Source of the DNA: Cryobacterium cryoconiti | GTDB lineage: Bacteria; Actinomycetota; Actinomycetes; Actinomycetales; Microbacteriaceae | DNA length: 64,000 nucleotides | NCBI RefSeq assembly: GCF_004403065.1 | Contig: NZ_SOHA01000040.1 | Location: forward strand, 49,297 to 113,296 | Direction of reading: 5' to 3' | Part shown: piece after piece, positions 54,788 through 63,718 of the stretch | Position numbering within the stretch: the stretch's first letter is position 1 | How the letters are laid out: every line of letters starts with the position of its first letter | Notes under the pieces: generated by a model | Database searches by the model: none | What the model was told of the DNA's origin: nothing | The model's input: the letters and a program-made list of their open reading frames with translations, nothing else | Translations under genes and position numbers: made by a program

Positions 54788-55574
54788 GCTACGAAGCGAA
54801 CTCACCCGCCTCAACCGACGGGGAATCTGGCTCGGGTGGCTGGGCCTCATGGCGGTCTTCGCCGTGCTGATCAACACGGTGATCTACACAATCGCAGCGA
54901 ACGGGTCTGCACCTCCCGGCGGAGGTCCGGGAGTCGCTTTCCCGACCATGGCGACTCTGGAAAGTTCATCGGGAATCGTCGCGGGAGTCTCCTCGGCGGC
55001 CAGCATGTTCGGAGTGATCACGCTCTCGTTCTGGGCCATTGCAACGGCCTCGGACTACAGCACAGGCCTGATCCGCCTGCTTGCCGCCGCCCAGCCACAC
55101 CGCTGGAGGCTGCTGCTCGGAAAGATCGGCGCCCTGCTGATCTGGACGGCCCTGGCAACGACGGCGGCGGAAGTCGTCAACCTGGCGGCCGCGCTCCCCT
55201 CGGCGGAAGCCGCGGGAATCTCGACTGCACTCTGGATGGATGACCTGGTCGGCGAGATCGCCCGCGCCTGGTTGACTTCGTTCAGCGCCAGCGTGGTCTG
55301 GGGAATCATCGGACTCGTGCTCGCCCTGCTGAGCCGCTCCTCGGCGATCGCCATCTCGGTGGGGGTCGGGTGGGTTCTCCTCATCGAAACGATCATCAAG
55401 ACCGCGTCGAGTGAAGCCGGCCAGTGGCTGCCCGGAACGACTCTCACCGCACTGGCGCAGGGTGGAACCGATGACCTGTCTTTTGCGGGCGCCGTTCTGA
55501 TCGGCTGCATCTACGCGGCGGTCGGCCTCATCATCGGGCTTGTGATCTTCATTCGCAGACCGATAACCGAATAG
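54780..55574 (+). CDS. ABC transporter permease
   Basis: 264 aa with six membrane segments and a large extracytoplasmic loop after the first (about residues 45-70). This is the ABC-2 type permease (DUF-type ABC exporter) that partners the ATPase. It overlaps that gene by 8 bp and precedes the TetR gene by 17 bp. Confidence 0.85.
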   Translation: MRELRSELTRLNRRGIWLGWLGLMAVFAVLINTVIYTIAANGSAPPGGGPGVAFPTMATLESSSGIVAGVSSAASMFGVITLSFWAIATASDYSTGLIRLLAAAQPHRWRLLLGKIGALLIWTALATTAAEVVNLAAALPSAEAAGISTALWMDDLVGEIARAWLTSFSASVVWGIIGLVLALLSRSSAIAISVGVGWVLLIETIIKTASSEAGQWLPGTTLTALAQGGTDDLSFAGAVLIGCIYAAVGLIIGLVIFIRRPITE

Positions 55575-55591
55575 TCCGATTGGATAGACCT

Positions 55592-56203
55592 ATGACCATC
55601 CGCGGAGACACCACCCGAAAACGCCTCATCGACGCGACCACGGCCCTCGTTCGAGAGGTCGGCTACGCGAACGTCAGGACTCGCTCGATAGCGGTGGCGG
55701 CTGGTGTCGCCGAGGGCACCCTCTATCGGCATTTCGCCGACAAACGGTCACTCTTCTACGCCGCGGTGCTGGACCGCAACGCACCCATCGTCGCAGCAAC
55801 GGAGACGCTGCCCTCCCTCGCCGGACAGGGAACGGTACTGGGCAACCTGCTCGAGGTCATCCGAAACCTTGCCCAGCTTCAGCAGGACCTGCTGCCGCTG
55901 GAGCAGGCGATGATCGCCGACCCGACCCTCGCCCCGCCCCTCGGAGAACGGGCACAGATGCCACTGGAAGGGCCGCCAAACGATATCGCCCTGTATCTCG
56001 CCGCGGAGCAGAACCTTGGCCGGGTTCGCGCCGAGTGTGACCCGACACTCGCCGCGATCTCGCTGCTTGCGATGTTGTTCGGGCTTGCCGTGCATCCAGT
56101 TTTGGGCAACGATCTCGCGGAATCGGAGCTCCTGAGCGCTTCCGTCAGTTACTTCGTAGACGGAGTCGGCGTTTCACCCGCACAACCCAAACTCACCGCA
56201 TAG
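55592..56203 (+). CDS. TetR-family regulator of the ABC operon
   Basis: 203 aa from the ATG at 55592; a TTG at 55580 is possible. RKRLIDATTALVREVGYANVRTRSIAVAAGVAEGTLYRHFADK is the TetR helix-turn-helix. The ligand-binding domain follows. As last gene of the operon it probably represses the palindromic promoter at 53794-53813 until a substrate of the pump binds. Confidence 0.88.
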   Translation: MTIRGDTTRKRLIDATTALVREVGYANVRTRSIAVAAGVAEGTLYRHFADKRSLFYAAVLDRNAPIVAATETLPSLAGQGTVLGNLLEVIRNLAQLQQDLLPLEQAMIADPTLAPPLGERAQMPLEGPPNDIALYLAAEQNLGRVRAECDPTLAAISLLAMLFGLAVHPVLGNDLAESELLSASVSYFVDGVGVSPAQPKLTA

Positions 56204-56277
56204 AGGTCGATATGTGCTGAGCTCCGCAACGTCCAGCATGGTGACGGCAACGGCAACGGCCGCGGACGCCCGTTCCT

Positions 56278-59200
56278 TTACCGTTCGCGGCCATCGTCGC
56301 GAGTGCGCTGCTCAGCGGGTATCGCCTGGTCGCCACGGGTGGCCTGGCGGGCCTTCACCGTGAGGCCAGCGGCGCGCTGCGCTTCGCGCTGCCGGTCGGC
56401 CGCGGCGCGATTAGCGACGCGCATCGCATCGAGCGCTGTGGCTGGCTTCTGCCGGCCGGCCTCGGGGCCATTCGTCTGGGTGCTCTGAGCCTGGGTGTTC
56501 TGCAGTGCGGATACGCGCGCCGCGAGCTCCGCACCAACGCTACGCTCACGGTACGCCTCAGGGATCGCCTGCGTCTGGGTGGGCTCGACCTTGTACCGAG
56601 CGCGGAACACGTCGACCTCAGCGGCAAGACGCACCCACTCCTGACGGCGGGCGCTTTCCTCCGGGACGTCGCCAAACTGCTGCGCCCACTCGGGCTTCTC
56701 GGCGGCAATCGCCGTGCCGCGCTCCTCGAGGCGCACGGCGAGGTACTCGTACCGCTCCGCCAGGTGGTCCCGCCATGCGGGGTCGGTGCCGGCGGCGTCG
56801 AGCACCCGTCGATCGGCGATCCACGCCGGCACCGCCGGACGCTCGGTTGCCGCAGCCAGCGCCTGGTCGGCGGGGCCTGTTTCGATGCGGCGTTCCATCC
56901 GGTGGGAGAGGACGGCGCCGACGTCGTCGGCGGTGCCGCGTTCTCGTTCGTTCCACGATTCCCGCAGGACACTGGCCGGATCAAGTCCCTGGGTTTCGGC
57001 GCGGGTGAGGGCTGCGGTGACGGCGCCCCAGCTCTCGGAGCTGGTGAGATTCCGGGCATCTTGCTCGTCGAGGATGTGGCCCACGAGTTGGGTGAAGCGG
57101 ACGGTGTTGGCGCGTTCGGCGACGTCACCGTATTGGTCGATGAGGGTGACCAGGTCGTCGACGCGGGCTTGTTCGGCGCGGATGGTTTCGGTGGCGGAGA
57201 GCATCCCGTCGCTGTGGCCGGCGATGGTGGCCAGGACGTCACTCATGGGTTGGGCGTCTTCGGTCTCGACATAGAGATGGTTAGCTTCCTTCCCACGCGT
57301 CAACCCGACGTAGACGAGTTCGCGGGACGTGGAGGAGTCGGCGAGGACGTGGGCGGTGTCCGCGGTCATGCCCTGGGCCCGGTGAATGGTGGACGCGTAG
57401 CCGAGCTCGACGTTGCTCTGCACGTACTCGGCGGGGAGGGTGATGCGGCCGCCGTGCCCGGCGTGGGTGACGGTCAACGCCCCGTCGGCTTGCACCTTCC
57501 CTACCGTCCACACGTCACCGTTTTTGACCCGGTCGGTGCCGCGCCCGGTGCGGAGGGTGGCGTCGTTCAGGCGGGTGACGATCCGGTCGCCCTGGTACGC
57601 GGCGAGTCCGTCGCGCAGCTGCGAGGACGTCTTCCCGGAGACGAGGCCGGAACCCATCCGGTAGGCCTGGGCCCGGGTGTTGAGGTCGGTGACGGTCACG
57701 TTTTGTTGGGCGAGCATGACAGTGTTCTTGCCGGCTTCGTCGTCGTGCTGCCAGGCGGCGAAGACGTGGTCGGTCATCCGGTCGATGCTGCCACCGGTGA
57801 CCCGGTTGTTGTCCACGTACCAGCGGAACGGGTCCCCCACCGTGGCCGGGTCCCGCAGCTGCCGGGTTGCTTCGGCTTCGGCCGGGGACGTGAAGCGGTG
57901 GATCTCTTCAAGCTTGACGGAGCCGACTTCGCGTTCAAGTAGGCGCAGTGCCCCGCCGGACTCGACGGCTGCGAGCTGCCGGTCGTCGCCGATCAGGCGC
58001 ACGTGCGCCCCGTGCCGCTCGGCAATGCTCGTGACCTTCGCGAGGTTGAGGGTGCCAGCCATACCGGCCTCGTCGACGACGATGATGTCCCCAGCACGCA
58101 GCTTCAACTCCTCCGGGTGGCGACTGTCCGGGGTGGCGTCCCCGTAGGTGTCGTACGCGCGGACGAAGGAGTGGATCGTGGCCGCCGGGACCTCGACGGC
58201 GTCGCGGAACACGGCCGCTGCCGTCGCCGACGGAGCCAACCCGATCAGGCGGCCACCGGCCTGCTCGGTAGCGCGAGCGGCCAAAGCAAGGGCGGTGGTC
58301 TTCCCGGCGCCAGCGGGCCCGGTCGCGACGACGAGGAGCGTGCCGGAAGTTGTGAACTCACGCGCCAGCGCCCGCTGCCCGGCATCCAACGGTCCGGTGT
58401 ACCGGGCGGCCGTGCGGTCGAACTCGGCCACCGTGACGGGGGCGATCGTGCGGGTGCGGCCAGCGGCCAACAGGGTGTCTTCGGCGGCGAGGAGGCCGGT
58501 GGAGGTGAAGAGCATGCGGCCCTTGTGCTCGTAGATGCTCGACCCGTCCCGGCGGGTCAACGGTTCGAAGGAACCGTGCGGGGCGGGCGGTGTCACAGCG
58601 ATCGAGTCGGTCTCCAGTGCGCGCCGGGTGATCTGTTCGACCGTGCCTTCGGGTACGGGGCCGATGCTGTTTTCTTTCTGGACCCAGCGGCGGGCTTCGG
58701 CCTCGATCATGTGCGGACCCCAGACCGCGTGATGCTCCGACACCGTCGCCACGACCTCGCGCGCAGCACGGTCCACATCCACTACCCGCGGCTCCCCCGG
58801 CCCGCTGCGCATGGTCGGCGCTGCGGCGCGGGCGTCCTTCAAGAGGTTCACAACGGTGGCGGCGCCGACGCGCTCAGCGGCCTTCGCCGCCCACTCGGCG
58901 CGGAGGCCGGCGAGGGATCGGGCGTGGGCTTTCGCGGGGCGGGTCTCGAGGGTGGCTTGCTGTGCGAGCTTGATCCGGGCGACCGCGTCCGGGGTGCGCC
59001 CGTGGGTGGCCCGGTAGTCCTTCTCGAGTTGGCCGACGACCTTCTTGATGTCCGCGGACCGGGTCGAGAACGCCCCGGTGAGGCGCTCATCGATACCGGC
59101 GATCTCGACCACGGGGCGCTTGCCCGGGGTCACTTCACGCAGCTCCGTGGTGAGCCCTAAGCGGGTGGTGACTTCGTCCATGACGCGTTGGTTGTAGAAC

Positions 59201-60090
59201 TCCGACGCGGCCACACCTTGACGGTGGAGGAGCTTGGAATCGATCGTGCGCCACTTCCCATCGACACCCTTGACCTTGTTCGCCACCACCAGGTGATCGT
59301 GCAACTGCGGGTCACCATTGCGGGAGTCATAGTGACGGAACCGCGTCGCCACCAGGCCACCCTCGACATCGATCTGAGCGACGCCGTTCGTGCCGGCACG
59401 TGTCGTTATCGCTTCCCGCTCCAGGTACGACACGGTGTCCAGGATCGCGACGGCCTGGGCATCTTCAATCGTCTTTCGGGTGTCCTCGTCGCCGAGACCC
59501 CAGAGCACGGAAACGCTCTTCGCAGGTGAGAAGACCAGGTCGAAACCGGCGACAGCCTGCTGCGTCGGACGCGTCGCCGCGGTGATGAACCGGCCCAGCT
59601 CTTCCTTGTCAGCGGGCGGCCGGCCCTTCGTGTCGCGGAATGCCAGGTCACCCTCACGTGTGCGGATTGCCCGGCGGTCGGCGACGTTCGGCTCGCGCCC
59701 GTTCACCTTGGTGAAGTCCGTGTAGCCGGTAGCGATCTTCGCGGACAGGTCGGTGCCGTCGGTGCTGTATCCGTAGTAGGAGCGGCCGAGCTTGGCGGCC
59801 TTCGTGGCCTCGCCCACGGTCTTGCCCTGGGCCTGCGCGTCAGCAATGATTCGTTCGGCATCGGGGTGCAACCCCTCACCGTAGAGGGCCTTCATCTGCT
59901 CCTCGGTGACGACGCCGGAGACGCCGAGTGCGGCCAGTCCCCCGCCGACCCAGACACCTTGAGGGTTGCCGTCCTCGGTGTAGTAATCGCCCAGCTCACG
60001 GCCGCTCTCACGCTTCGCATCACCGGTCGCGACCTCGTTGGTGTAGTACACATACCCGTCTCCCGCAGAGAGGATATGCATAGTCATCAC
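56278..60090 (-). CDS. traA: MobF-family relaxase-helicase (TraA/TrwC-like)
   Basis: 1270 aa. The N-terminal relaxase domain has the active tyrosines near GDGYVYYTNEV (Y13, Y15, Y16) and the metal-binding histidines in FRHYDSRNGDPQLHDHLV (H253, H264, H266). From about residue 590 comes a RecD2-like helicase with Walker A GPAGAGKTT, IIVVDEAGM and motif VI-like ELVYVGLTRGKE. It nicks oriT, stays on the 5' end and unwinds the strand for transfer by the T4SS. Start GTG at 60090; ATGs at 60087 and 60081 are alternatives. Convergent to the TetR gene. Confidence 0.92.
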   Translation of the reverse strand: MMTMHILSAGDGYVYYTNEVATGDAKRESGRELGDYYTEDGNPQGVWVGGGLAALGVSGVVTEEQMKALYGEGLHPDAERIIADAQAQGKTVGEATKAAKLGRSYYGYSTDGTDLSAKIATGYTDFTKVNGREPNVADRRAIRTREGDLAFRDTKGRPPADKEELGRFITAATRPTQQAVAGFDLVFSPAKSVSVLWGLGDEDTRKTIEDAQAVAILDTVSYLEREAITTRAGTNGVAQIDVEGGLVATRFRHYDSRNGDPQLHDHLVVANKVKGVDGKWRTIDSKLLHRQGVAASEFYNQRVMDEVTTRLGLTTELREVTPGKRPVVEIAGIDERLTGAFSTRSADIKKVVGQLEKDYRATHGRTPDAVARIKLAQQATLETRPAKAHARSLAGLRAEWAAKAAERVGAATVVNLLKDARAAAPTMRSGPGEPRVVDVDRAAREVVATVSEHHAVWGPHMIEAEARRWVQKENSIGPVPEGTVEQITRRALETDSIAVTPPAPHGSFEPLTRRDGSSIYEHKGRMLFTSTGLLAAEDTLLAAGRTRTIAPVTVAEFDRTAARYTGPLDAGQRALAREFTTSGTLLVVATGPAGAGKTTALALAARATEQAGGRLIGLAPSATAAAVFRDAVEVPAATIHSFVRAYDTYGDATPDSRHPEELKLRAGDIIVVDEAGMAGTLNLAKVTSIAERHGAHVRLIGDDRQLAAVESGGALRLLEREVGSVKLEEIHRFTSPAEAEATRQLRDPATVGDPFRWYVDNNRVTGGSIDRMTDHVFAAWQHDDEAGKNTVMLAQQNVTVTDLNTRAQAYRMGSGLVSGKTSSQLRDGLAAYQGDRIVTRLNDATLRTGRGTDRVKNGDVWTVGKVQADGALTVTHAGHGGRITLPAEYVQSNVELGYASTIHRAQGMTADTAHVLADSSTSRELVYVGLTRGKEANHLYVETEDAQPMSDVLATIAGHSDGMLSATETIRAEQARVDDLVTLIDQYGDVAERANTVRFTQLVGHILDEQDARNLTSSESWGAVTAALTRAETQGLDPASVLRESWNERERGTADDVGAVLSHRMERRIETGPADQALAAATERPAVPAWIADRRVLDAAGTDPAWRDHLAERYEYLAVRLEERGTAIAAEKPEWAQQFGDVPEESARRQEWVRLAAEVDVFRARYKVEPTQTQAIPEAYRERSVGAELAARVSALQNTQAQSTQTNGPEAGRQKPATALDAMRVANRAAADRQREAQRAAGLTVKARQATRGDQAIPAEQRTRDDGRER

Positions 60091-60215
60091 CCGCTCACTT
60101 TACCTCGTCTATTACTAATGCCAGAGGTGTGACAAATACTTGTACGAAGAATGAGGATGCAGGGTGGTCACGATCGAAGATTGTGATGGTCGGAAGTTGA
60201 GACTGAGATCGACGG
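60091..60215. other. Candidate origin of transfer next to the relaxase gene
   Basis: AT-richer spacer between the divergent relaxase and small-protein genes, where MobF plasmids often keep oriT. It holds the inverted repeat CACGATC-GAA-GATTGTG (60169-60185, one mismatch) and a short palindrome TACTTGTA. No nic sequence is recognised. The placement is the main evidence. Confidence 0.4.
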
Positions 60216-60500
60216 GTGAAAACAGATAGGGGCGCTCGAATCGACGGAGCAGGCAGTGCACAGCTCGAGCAGCTCACCACCGACTACTTCGTCGCCACTG
60301 ACTCACTCGAGGAAATCGACGCGACCGCACATGCGGAAATCGTTACCATCCAGGAGCACGCAGCGCAGCAGAGCGCGGCCGCCCGCACGGCAGCGGCGGC
60401 CGTCATCGAATCCATGCTTGAACTCGGAACCCCCAAGGCGGAGGTCGCTGGCCGCCTCGGTCTCGCACTTCGAGACATCAAGAAGTCCCCTAACCTCTGA
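60216..60500 (+). CDS. Small helical plasmid protein
   Basis: 94 aa from the GTG at 60216. Mostly helical, Ala-rich; the C-terminal MLELGTPKAEVAGRLGLALRDIK looks like a helix-turn-helix. A frameshifted copy lies at 62128-62370. Divergent from the relaxase, it could be an accessory DNA-binding protein of the relaxosome; that is inference. Confidence 0.6.
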   Translation: MKTDRGARIDGAGSAQLEQLTTDYFVATDSLEEIDATAHAEIVTIQEHAAQQSAAARTAAAAVIESMLELGTPKAEVAGRLGLALRDIKKSPNL

Positions 60501-60643
60501 TGCCAAAAGCGACGGTCGAATCTGTCGTCTTCACGATTACGCCCTGTCCTGGACCTTTCGTGAGGTGCTGCGGAGGCTCCCAGCCCCCTTTACTCGCTTC
60601 ACTACGGTAGTCGGGTCGAACAGATCGACCGGCGCCTGTCGGG

Positions 60644-61666
60644 TCATTCTCGGAGGTAGAGTTCGAGGGCCGGCGTGCGCATCATCGCCAGGGCTCGCTT
60701 CTCTATCTGGCGGATTCGTTCCCGGGTCACACCCTCACGGATGGCGATCTGGTCGAGGGTGCGAGGTTGTTCGCCGTTCAATCCGAAGCGGGCCTCCAGA
60801 ATCATTCGCTCCCGTGTGGGCAGCGCGTCGAGATGAAAGGTGATGTCAGAGCGGCGCAGGGCAAGCGCCGCGTATTCCTCCGGCTGGGGCAGGTCGTCGT
60901 CCATGATCAGCTCGGAGATGTCACCTGCACCGTCACCGATCGGCATGTCCAAGGAGATGGGTTCGACGTCCCAGTCGAGCAAGGTCCGCACGTCAGCCAT
61001 TGGAGCCCCGCAGGCCTTGGCCAGCTCCGCCAGGGTGGGTTCGCGGTACAGAATTCCGGTGAGGTCGCTGCGGATGCGCTTGACCTTGTTGAGCTTCTCC
61101 ACGGCGTGCAACGGGATCCGAATGGTTCGTGCAGCGCCGACCATGCCCCGGTGGATTGCCTGCCGGATCCACCAGACTCCATAGGTCGAGAACTTGTACC
61201 CGGTCGTGTAGTCGAATTTCTCCACGGCTCGCAGCAGGCCGAGGTTGCCGTCCTGGATGAGGTCCATGATCGGAATCCGGCGACCGGAGTACTGTTTGGC
61301 GACGCTGACCACTAGGCGCAAGTTTGCCTCAACGAACCGAGTTTTCGACCGGTCCCCGTCCCGGGCGAGCCAGATGAGGTCCCGGGTAAGAACCGGATCA
61401 GCGATTCCCCCGGCAAGACGCACGGCCGCGAACAGACCAACTTCCATCCGCCGACCCAAGTCAACCTCCTCCTCCGCGGAGAGAAGGGCCACCCTGCCGA
61501 TCTTTCTCAGGTAGAACCCGAACGTGTCCGTCGACCCCCGACCAAATCGTGCCGTTGTAGGTCGAGGCACGAAAACCGGTGGGGCTGCGGTCCACGAAGG
61601 TTGAGCCGGGTCGGAGTCAGGCATCTCCGATTCGTCGGCCATAGAGTCTCGGTCCAGTGAGCTCAC
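60644..61666 (-). CDS. Sigma-70 family RNA polymerase sigma factor
   Basis: 340 aa from GTG 61666, overlapping the upstream stop (GTGA); ATG at 61642 is possible. Region 1.2 DTFGFYLRKIGRVALLSAEEE, region 2 VSVAKQYSGRRIPIMDLIQDGNLGLLRAVEKFD and STYGVWWIRQAIHRG, region 3, and region 4 RTLDQIAIREGVTRERIRQIE are complete. It is a group 2-type (HrdB/SigB-like) factor, not ECF. On a plasmid it could direct expression of plasmid or host stress genes. A palindromic promoter region precedes the operon. Confidence 0.88.
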   Translation of the reverse strand: MSSLDRDSMADESEMPDSDPAQPSWTAAPPVFVPRPTTARFGRGSTDTFGFYLRKIGRVALLSAEEEVDLGRRMEVGLFAAVRLAGGIADPVLTRDLIWLARDGDRSKTRFVEANLRLVVSVAKQYSGRRIPIMDLIQDGNLGLLRAVEKFDYTTGYKFSTYGVWWIRQAIHRGMVGAARTIRIPLHAVEKLNKVKRIRSDLTGILYREPTLAELAKACGAPMADVRTLLDWDVEPISLDMPIGDGAGDISELIMDDDLPQPEEYAALALRRSDITFHLDALPTRERMILEARFGLNGEQPRTLDQIAIREGVTRERIRQIEKRALAMMRTPALELYLRE

Positions 61667-61908
61667 TGAGTGACCGTCCCACCCGTGATACTCGCCACCG
61701 CGCTGCCCATCGACGACACATAGATTCTCTCGAGCGGCCGCGTCGTATCCATCGCCTCAAAAACGTTCCCGAATCGCTGAATGAAACCCAACAAGACCGG
61801 GGCCGAACTGACCATTCCCCCGCGACCCTGGAACCGCCAGACGGTCTGAGAAACCTCGGCAACGATCACGCCACCAAGCAAACTTGAGGATCTATCATGT
61901 TTATACAT
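61663..61908 (-). CDS. Small ORF coupled to the sigma factor
   Basis: 81 aa if started at the ATG at 61908; a GTG at 61869 is likelier if the -10-like TATGTA near 61905 is used. The stop TGA overlaps the sigma-factor GTG, which suggests coupling. The text LLGFIQRFGNVFEAMDTTRPLERIYV is plausible but no family is recognised. It could be an anti-sigma or leader peptide; nothing in the sequence proves it. Confidence 0.4.
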   Translation of the reverse strand: MYKHDRSSSLLGGVIVAEVSQTVWRFQGRGGMVSSAPVLLGFIQRFGNVFEAMDTTRPLERIYVSSMGSAVASITGGTVTQ

Positions 61909-61926
61909 AGACGTCTAACTAAACAT
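61897..61926. promoter_or_regulatory. Inverted repeat at the sigma operon promoter
   Basis: ATGTTTA (61897-61903) and TAAACAT (61920-61926) are perfect 7-bp arms 16 bp apart, in an AT-rich patch with TTGTCA (-35) and TATGTA (-10) on the minus strand at about 18-bp spacing. Just upstream lies a second palindrome TAACAATTGTCA. A dimeric regulator site is likely. Confidence 0.5.
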
Positions 61927-62127
61927 TTGACAATTGTTACACGCCTAGCCGGGTCTTCTCAAGAGGCGAATCGTGTTGATTTGGGCTGACAATCGCACCC
62001 GGGCAACATGCTCACACACAGGATCTTGGGTCCGGCAGCCTGCTCATAATTCTGGTTCCCGAATTCACCCTTCGCTCACGGCGGGCAAGAAAATACTTGT
62101 GCTGCAGGCCTCGCCCGTGACACTCAT
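61927..62127. other. Spacer upstream of the sigma operon
   Basis: 200 bp; no gene seen beyond the palindromic promoter elements noted for the sigma operon. Confidence 0.35.
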
Positions 62128-62370
62128 ATGAGGCGAGGGCCGGCAGCACGGTACCGTGCGGAGGAGCGACGACTGCGTTGCCACTCACTCGCGCGAAATC
62201 GAAGCGCCAGCTCAGACGGAGATCGGCGCCATCTTCAATCCGCAGGGGAAGAACAGCACGGCACCGACTGCGACCGTCTCCTCCATGCTCGAGCTCGGAG
62301 CACCAAGGCAGAAGTGTCCGGCCGCGTCGGTCTGGCGCTGCGCGACGTTAAACAGACTCCTGCCCTCTGA
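62128..62370 (+). pseudogene. Decayed copy of the small helical protein
   Basis: The end of the frame, TKAEVSGRVGLALRDVKQTPAL, matches PKAEVAGRLGLALRDIKKSPNL of the gene at 60216. In another frame just before it REIEAPAQTEIGAI and SSMLELGAP match EEIDATAHAEIVTI and ESMLELGTP. So a frameshift near 62300 broke a diverged second copy. Confidence 0.7.
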
Positions 62371-62630
62371 AGCCATTGAGCTTTCGATGAGGCCGTTGAC
62401 CGTATCTGGTTTGGTTCTCTCCGCTGGAATGGCTAGGTTCTGTCGGTCCCGCCGGAGTCTCGCCGGAGAATGCTGAGCGGTCCGCCCAACTGTTGTGCGC
62501 GGAGAGTTCGCCCTTTGCCTCATCGTTGCAAGGTTCCGGGACGGCGCCGCTCCAACCGAGGTCGTCCTGGTCACAGTCGGCCGTAACCGACGTCGGCGAT
62601 TGCGCCGGTTGGTGGGTCGCTGGGGTGTCC
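62371..62630. other. Spacer
   Basis: About 260 bp without a supported gene; ORFs here are shadows of the decayed copy or lack starts. Confidence 0.3.
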
Positions 62631-62664
62631 AAACGCCCCCTTGATCGTCGTCAAGGGGGCGTTT
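62631..62664. terminator. Bidirectional terminator
   Basis: AAACGCCCCCTTGA (62631-62644), 6-nt loop, TCAAGGGGGCGTTT (62651-62664): a perfect 14-bp stem with A-rich and T-rich sides. It follows the minus-strand operon ending at 62671 directly and would work on both strands. Confidence 0.75.
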
Positions 62665-62670
62665 GAAGGA

Positions 62671-62889
62671 TCAGGCTTGGTGGTGGCTGTCTCCTTCTTG
62701 GTCTTCTTCGGCGTGTGCGGATACCCAGGTGTCGGCGGCGGTGTCGGCTCCGACGGCGCGGAGCATGCCGGCGAGGGCGTCGACTTCGGTGCAGCTCATC
62801 CGCGGGCCCACGTCGCCCGCGAAGTCTGCGGCCGCGAACACGTCGATGAATCGCGCGGCTGCGGCGGTGTCGATGCTGGTTGTGTTCAT
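62671..62889 (-). CDS. Small acidic hypothetical protein
   Basis: 72 aa from the ATG at 62889. Starts MNTTSIDTAAAARFIDVFAA, ends in the acidic AEEDQEGDSHHQA. No family recognised; likely a soluble helical protein. Last gene of a three-gene operon (63718 to 62671) that stops at a strong terminator. Confidence 0.6.
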   Translation of the reverse strand: MNTTSIDTAAAARFIDVFAAADFAGDVGPRMSCTEVDALAGMLRAVGADTAADTWVSAHAEEDQEGDSHHQA

Positions 62890-62905
62890 TGCTGGTTGTC
62901 CTGGT

Positions 62906-63442
62906 CTATCGGGTGGGCTCGGTGACGGTGCAGAGGTTGACGCGGTGCAGGATGACCTGGGCGATGTGTACGGGGCTGTAGATGTAATCGTGGAAGTGCC
63001 CGGCGACGTAGATCCCGTGGGGCACGGCGGCATTGTTGATGGGTTCGCCCTCGGGGGTGAATACGACGAGGTTTTTGTGGTCGCTGGCGGTGCTGATGAG
63101 GTGCTGCGCGACCCGGTATCCGGCGGCGGTATAGTCGCGGTGGGTGTTGATCCCGTCGCAGGAGTACCGCACGACCCGGGGCATGTCCTCTCCGTCGAAC
63201 GCGACGAGTGCGGATCCTTGGTCGTCATACCCGTCGGTCATGCCGTTGAACTTGCGGCCCTCATACTGGCTGGTTACCGCGCTCACCTCACGGTCGGTGG
63301 GTCCGTCGCTCCATGACACGTTCATCCATGCGGACGCGGTGCCGGTGCTCATCCGGACGCTGAACTTCACGCGGGGAAACGCGTTCTTCAACGCCACCCG
63401 AACCAACTTGGCGGTGTCCTTGGTGTTGATGTAATCCGTCAT
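62906..63442 (-). CDS. LPD29-domain protein
   Basis: 178 aa with GGGAGA 8 nt before the ATG at 63442. The N-terminal VRVALKNAFPRVKFSVRMS, SWSDGPTDREVSAV and FNGMTDGYDD give the LPD29 fold pattern (large polyvalent protein-associated domain 29), found in plasmid and phage proteins, often linked to anti-defence or DNA-handling proteins. The C-terminal 90 residues are not recognised. It lies 13 bp after the next gene upstream. Confidence 0.75.
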   Translation of the reverse strand: MTDYINTKDTAKLVRVALKNAFPRVKFSVRMSTGTASAWMNVSWSDGPTDREVSAVTSQYEGRKFNGMTDGYDDQGSALVAFDGEDMPRVVRYSCDGINTHRDYTAAGYRVAQHLISTASDHKNLVVFTPEGEPINNAAVPHGIYVAGHFHDYIYSPVHIAQVILHRVNLCTVTEPTR

Positions 63443-63454
63443 GTTCGTATCTCC

Positions 63455-63718
63455 CTAGTTGCTCAGTGCGGTGGTGGCCTGGTCGGCCTGGATGGCTTCC
63501 CAGTGGGCAAGCCGGGTCCGGAGTTCGGCGATCCGGGCGAGCTGGTCGGCGGTGCGAGCGGCAACGACTGCGGGGTGCTCGGGAGTGTGGGGTGTGGCGT
63601 ATCCGTCCCAGTTCAGGGTGCGTTCGCGCCTGCGGATCGAGCTGGTGAAGTGGAATATCTTCCACTCAACGTCAGCGGAAGTGACCGTGTGCGCGGGGGT
63701 CTGGATCTGTTCAAGCAT
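63455..63718 (-). CDS. Small hypothetical protein
   Basis: 87 aa with GGAGGAG just before the ATG at 63718. The C-terminal half AARTADQLARIAELRTRLAHWEAIQAD is a coiled-coil-like helix; the N-terminal half contains WKIFHFTSSIRRRERTLNWDG. No family is recognised. First gene of the LPD29 operon. Confidence 0.65.
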   Translation of the reverse strand: MLEQIQTPAHTVTSADVEWKIFHFTSSIRRRERTLNWDGYATPHTPEHPAVVAARTADQLARIAELRTRLAHWEAIQADQATTALSN

